Assembly: GCA_036795455.1 (NCBI GenBank)
Contig: DAIRET010000165.1
Span: 1 to 6,514 of the forward strand
Length of the DNA stretch: 6,514 nt
Direction of reading: 5' to 3'
From: DAIRET01 sp036795455
GTDB taxonomy: Bacteria > Bacteroidota > Ignavibacteria > Ignavibacteriales > Ignavibacteriaceae
Shown: piece by piece, positions 6,078 to 6,514 of the stretch
How positions within the stretch are numbered: the stretch's first letter is position 1
Layout: each line of letters opens with the position of its first letter
Notes under the pieces: generated by a model
The model's input: only the letters and a program-made list of their open reading frames with translations
What the model was told of the DNA's origin: nothing
Database searches by the model: none
Program-made: the position numbers and the translations under genes

Positions 6078-6514
6078 ATGCGTGATAAATCATCTATATT
6101 ATTCTACATTCTCGGTGCATTTTTTATTGCCAATACAATTATTGCCGAGTTTATAGGAGTAAAAATCTTTTCATTGGAAGCCACACTTGGTTTACAACCT
6201 GTTAATTTTTCATTTTTCGGGTTTCAGAATCTCTCTTTCAATTTAACAGCAGGCGTATTGCTTTGGCCTGTTGTTTTTATAATGACGGATATCATAAACG
6301 AATATTTCGGAAGAAAAGGAGTACGATTCTTTTCTTTTACCGCTGCCGGATTAATAGTTTACGCTTATTTCATGGTCTATTTTTCGATGAGTTTAACCCC
6401 TTCAGACTTTTGGGTTAAAAGAGAAATCGGAAATAATGTTGTTGATATGAACCTGGCTTTTAATGCCATTTTCGGACAGGGTTTGTGGATAATTATAGGC
6501 TCATTAATTGCATT
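6078..6514 (+). CDS. yhhQ: Queuosine precursor transporter (YhhQ/COG1738 family), N-terminal 145 residues
   Basis: This is an integral inner-membrane protein of the ECF-S-like YhhQ (formerly DUF165, Vut_1) family, which imports the queuosine precursors preQ0/preQ1 for tRNA wobble modification. The visible part opens with a membrane segment ILFYILGAFFIANTIIAEF (about 7-25), then IGVKIFSLEATLG and a hydrophilic stretch. LLWPVVFIMTDIINEYFGRK (61-80) is the family hallmark, with the TDxxNEYFG core at 70-78, followed by GVRFF and a further membrane segment at about 85-105. The NEYFGRKGVR form is the one I associate with Bacteroidota-like members. The start ATG at 6078 has GGGG (6068-6071) six bases upstream. 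The reading frame is open to the window end, leaving 145 complete codons of an expected length somewhat above 200. No other queuosine gene is in view. The symbol denotes the family name. Confidence 0.92.
   Translation, partial: MRDKSSILFYILGAFFIANTIIAEFIGVKIFSLEATLGLQPVNFSFFGFQNLSFNLTAGVLLWPVVFIMTDIINEYFGRKGVRFFSFTAAGLIVYAYFMVYFSMSLTPSDFWVKREIGNNVVDMNLAFNAIFGQGLWIIIGSLIA

Overview
The window is AT-rich (I estimate about one third G+C by eye) and reads as an ordinary, tightly packed bacterial chromosome segment. It holds eight genes: six complete and two cut by the window edges. There is no transposase, integrase, CRISPR array, tRNA or rRNA. Several starts are GTG or TTG with weak or no Shine-Dalgarno sequence, and the queuosine-precursor transporter has the TDIINEYFG form familiar from Bacteroidota-like genomes. 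Together these suggest a member of the Fibrobacteres-Chlorobi-Bacteroidetes group, possibly Ignavibacteria. This placement is inference, not proof.

Left part, minus strand (1-1224): a PTS EIIA protein of the nitrogen/regulatory PtsN type (754-1224) is followed 66 bases downstream by the N-terminal half of histidyl-tRNA synthetase (687 down to base 1, where it leaves the window). They may share a transcript. A 226-base divergent intergenic region (1225-1450) holds plausible promoters in both directions.

Middle, plus strand (1451-3730): a 297-residue protein that I do not recognise, with a small N-terminal alpha/beta part and a long helical, HEAT-like C-terminal part, lies 45 bases upstream of a complete NorM-type MATE multidrug/cation antiporter. 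The antiporter appears to use a TTG start. All three acidic residues known to matter in NorM can be placed.

Plus strand 3867-5182: a two-gene envelope-stress module. The first gene joins a PspC domain to a LiaI/LiaF-like membrane hairpin. It overlaps by four bases (ATGA) with a LiaF-like protein of three membrane segments and a beta-rich 'toastrack'-type C-terminal domain. Both have good ribosome binding sites. No PspA, LiaR/LiaS or sigma factor is in view.

Right part, plus strand (5299-6514): a conserved-looking protein of unknown function with a CPHCP...C cysteine cluster and a later SSGCPVL motif, then the first 145 residues of a YhhQ/COG1738 queuosine precursor transporter, cut by the window end.

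No dramatic new system is evident. The items most worth following are the cysteine-rich unknown, the PspC/LiaF pair without its usual partners, and the unknown helical protein divergent from the PTS gene.
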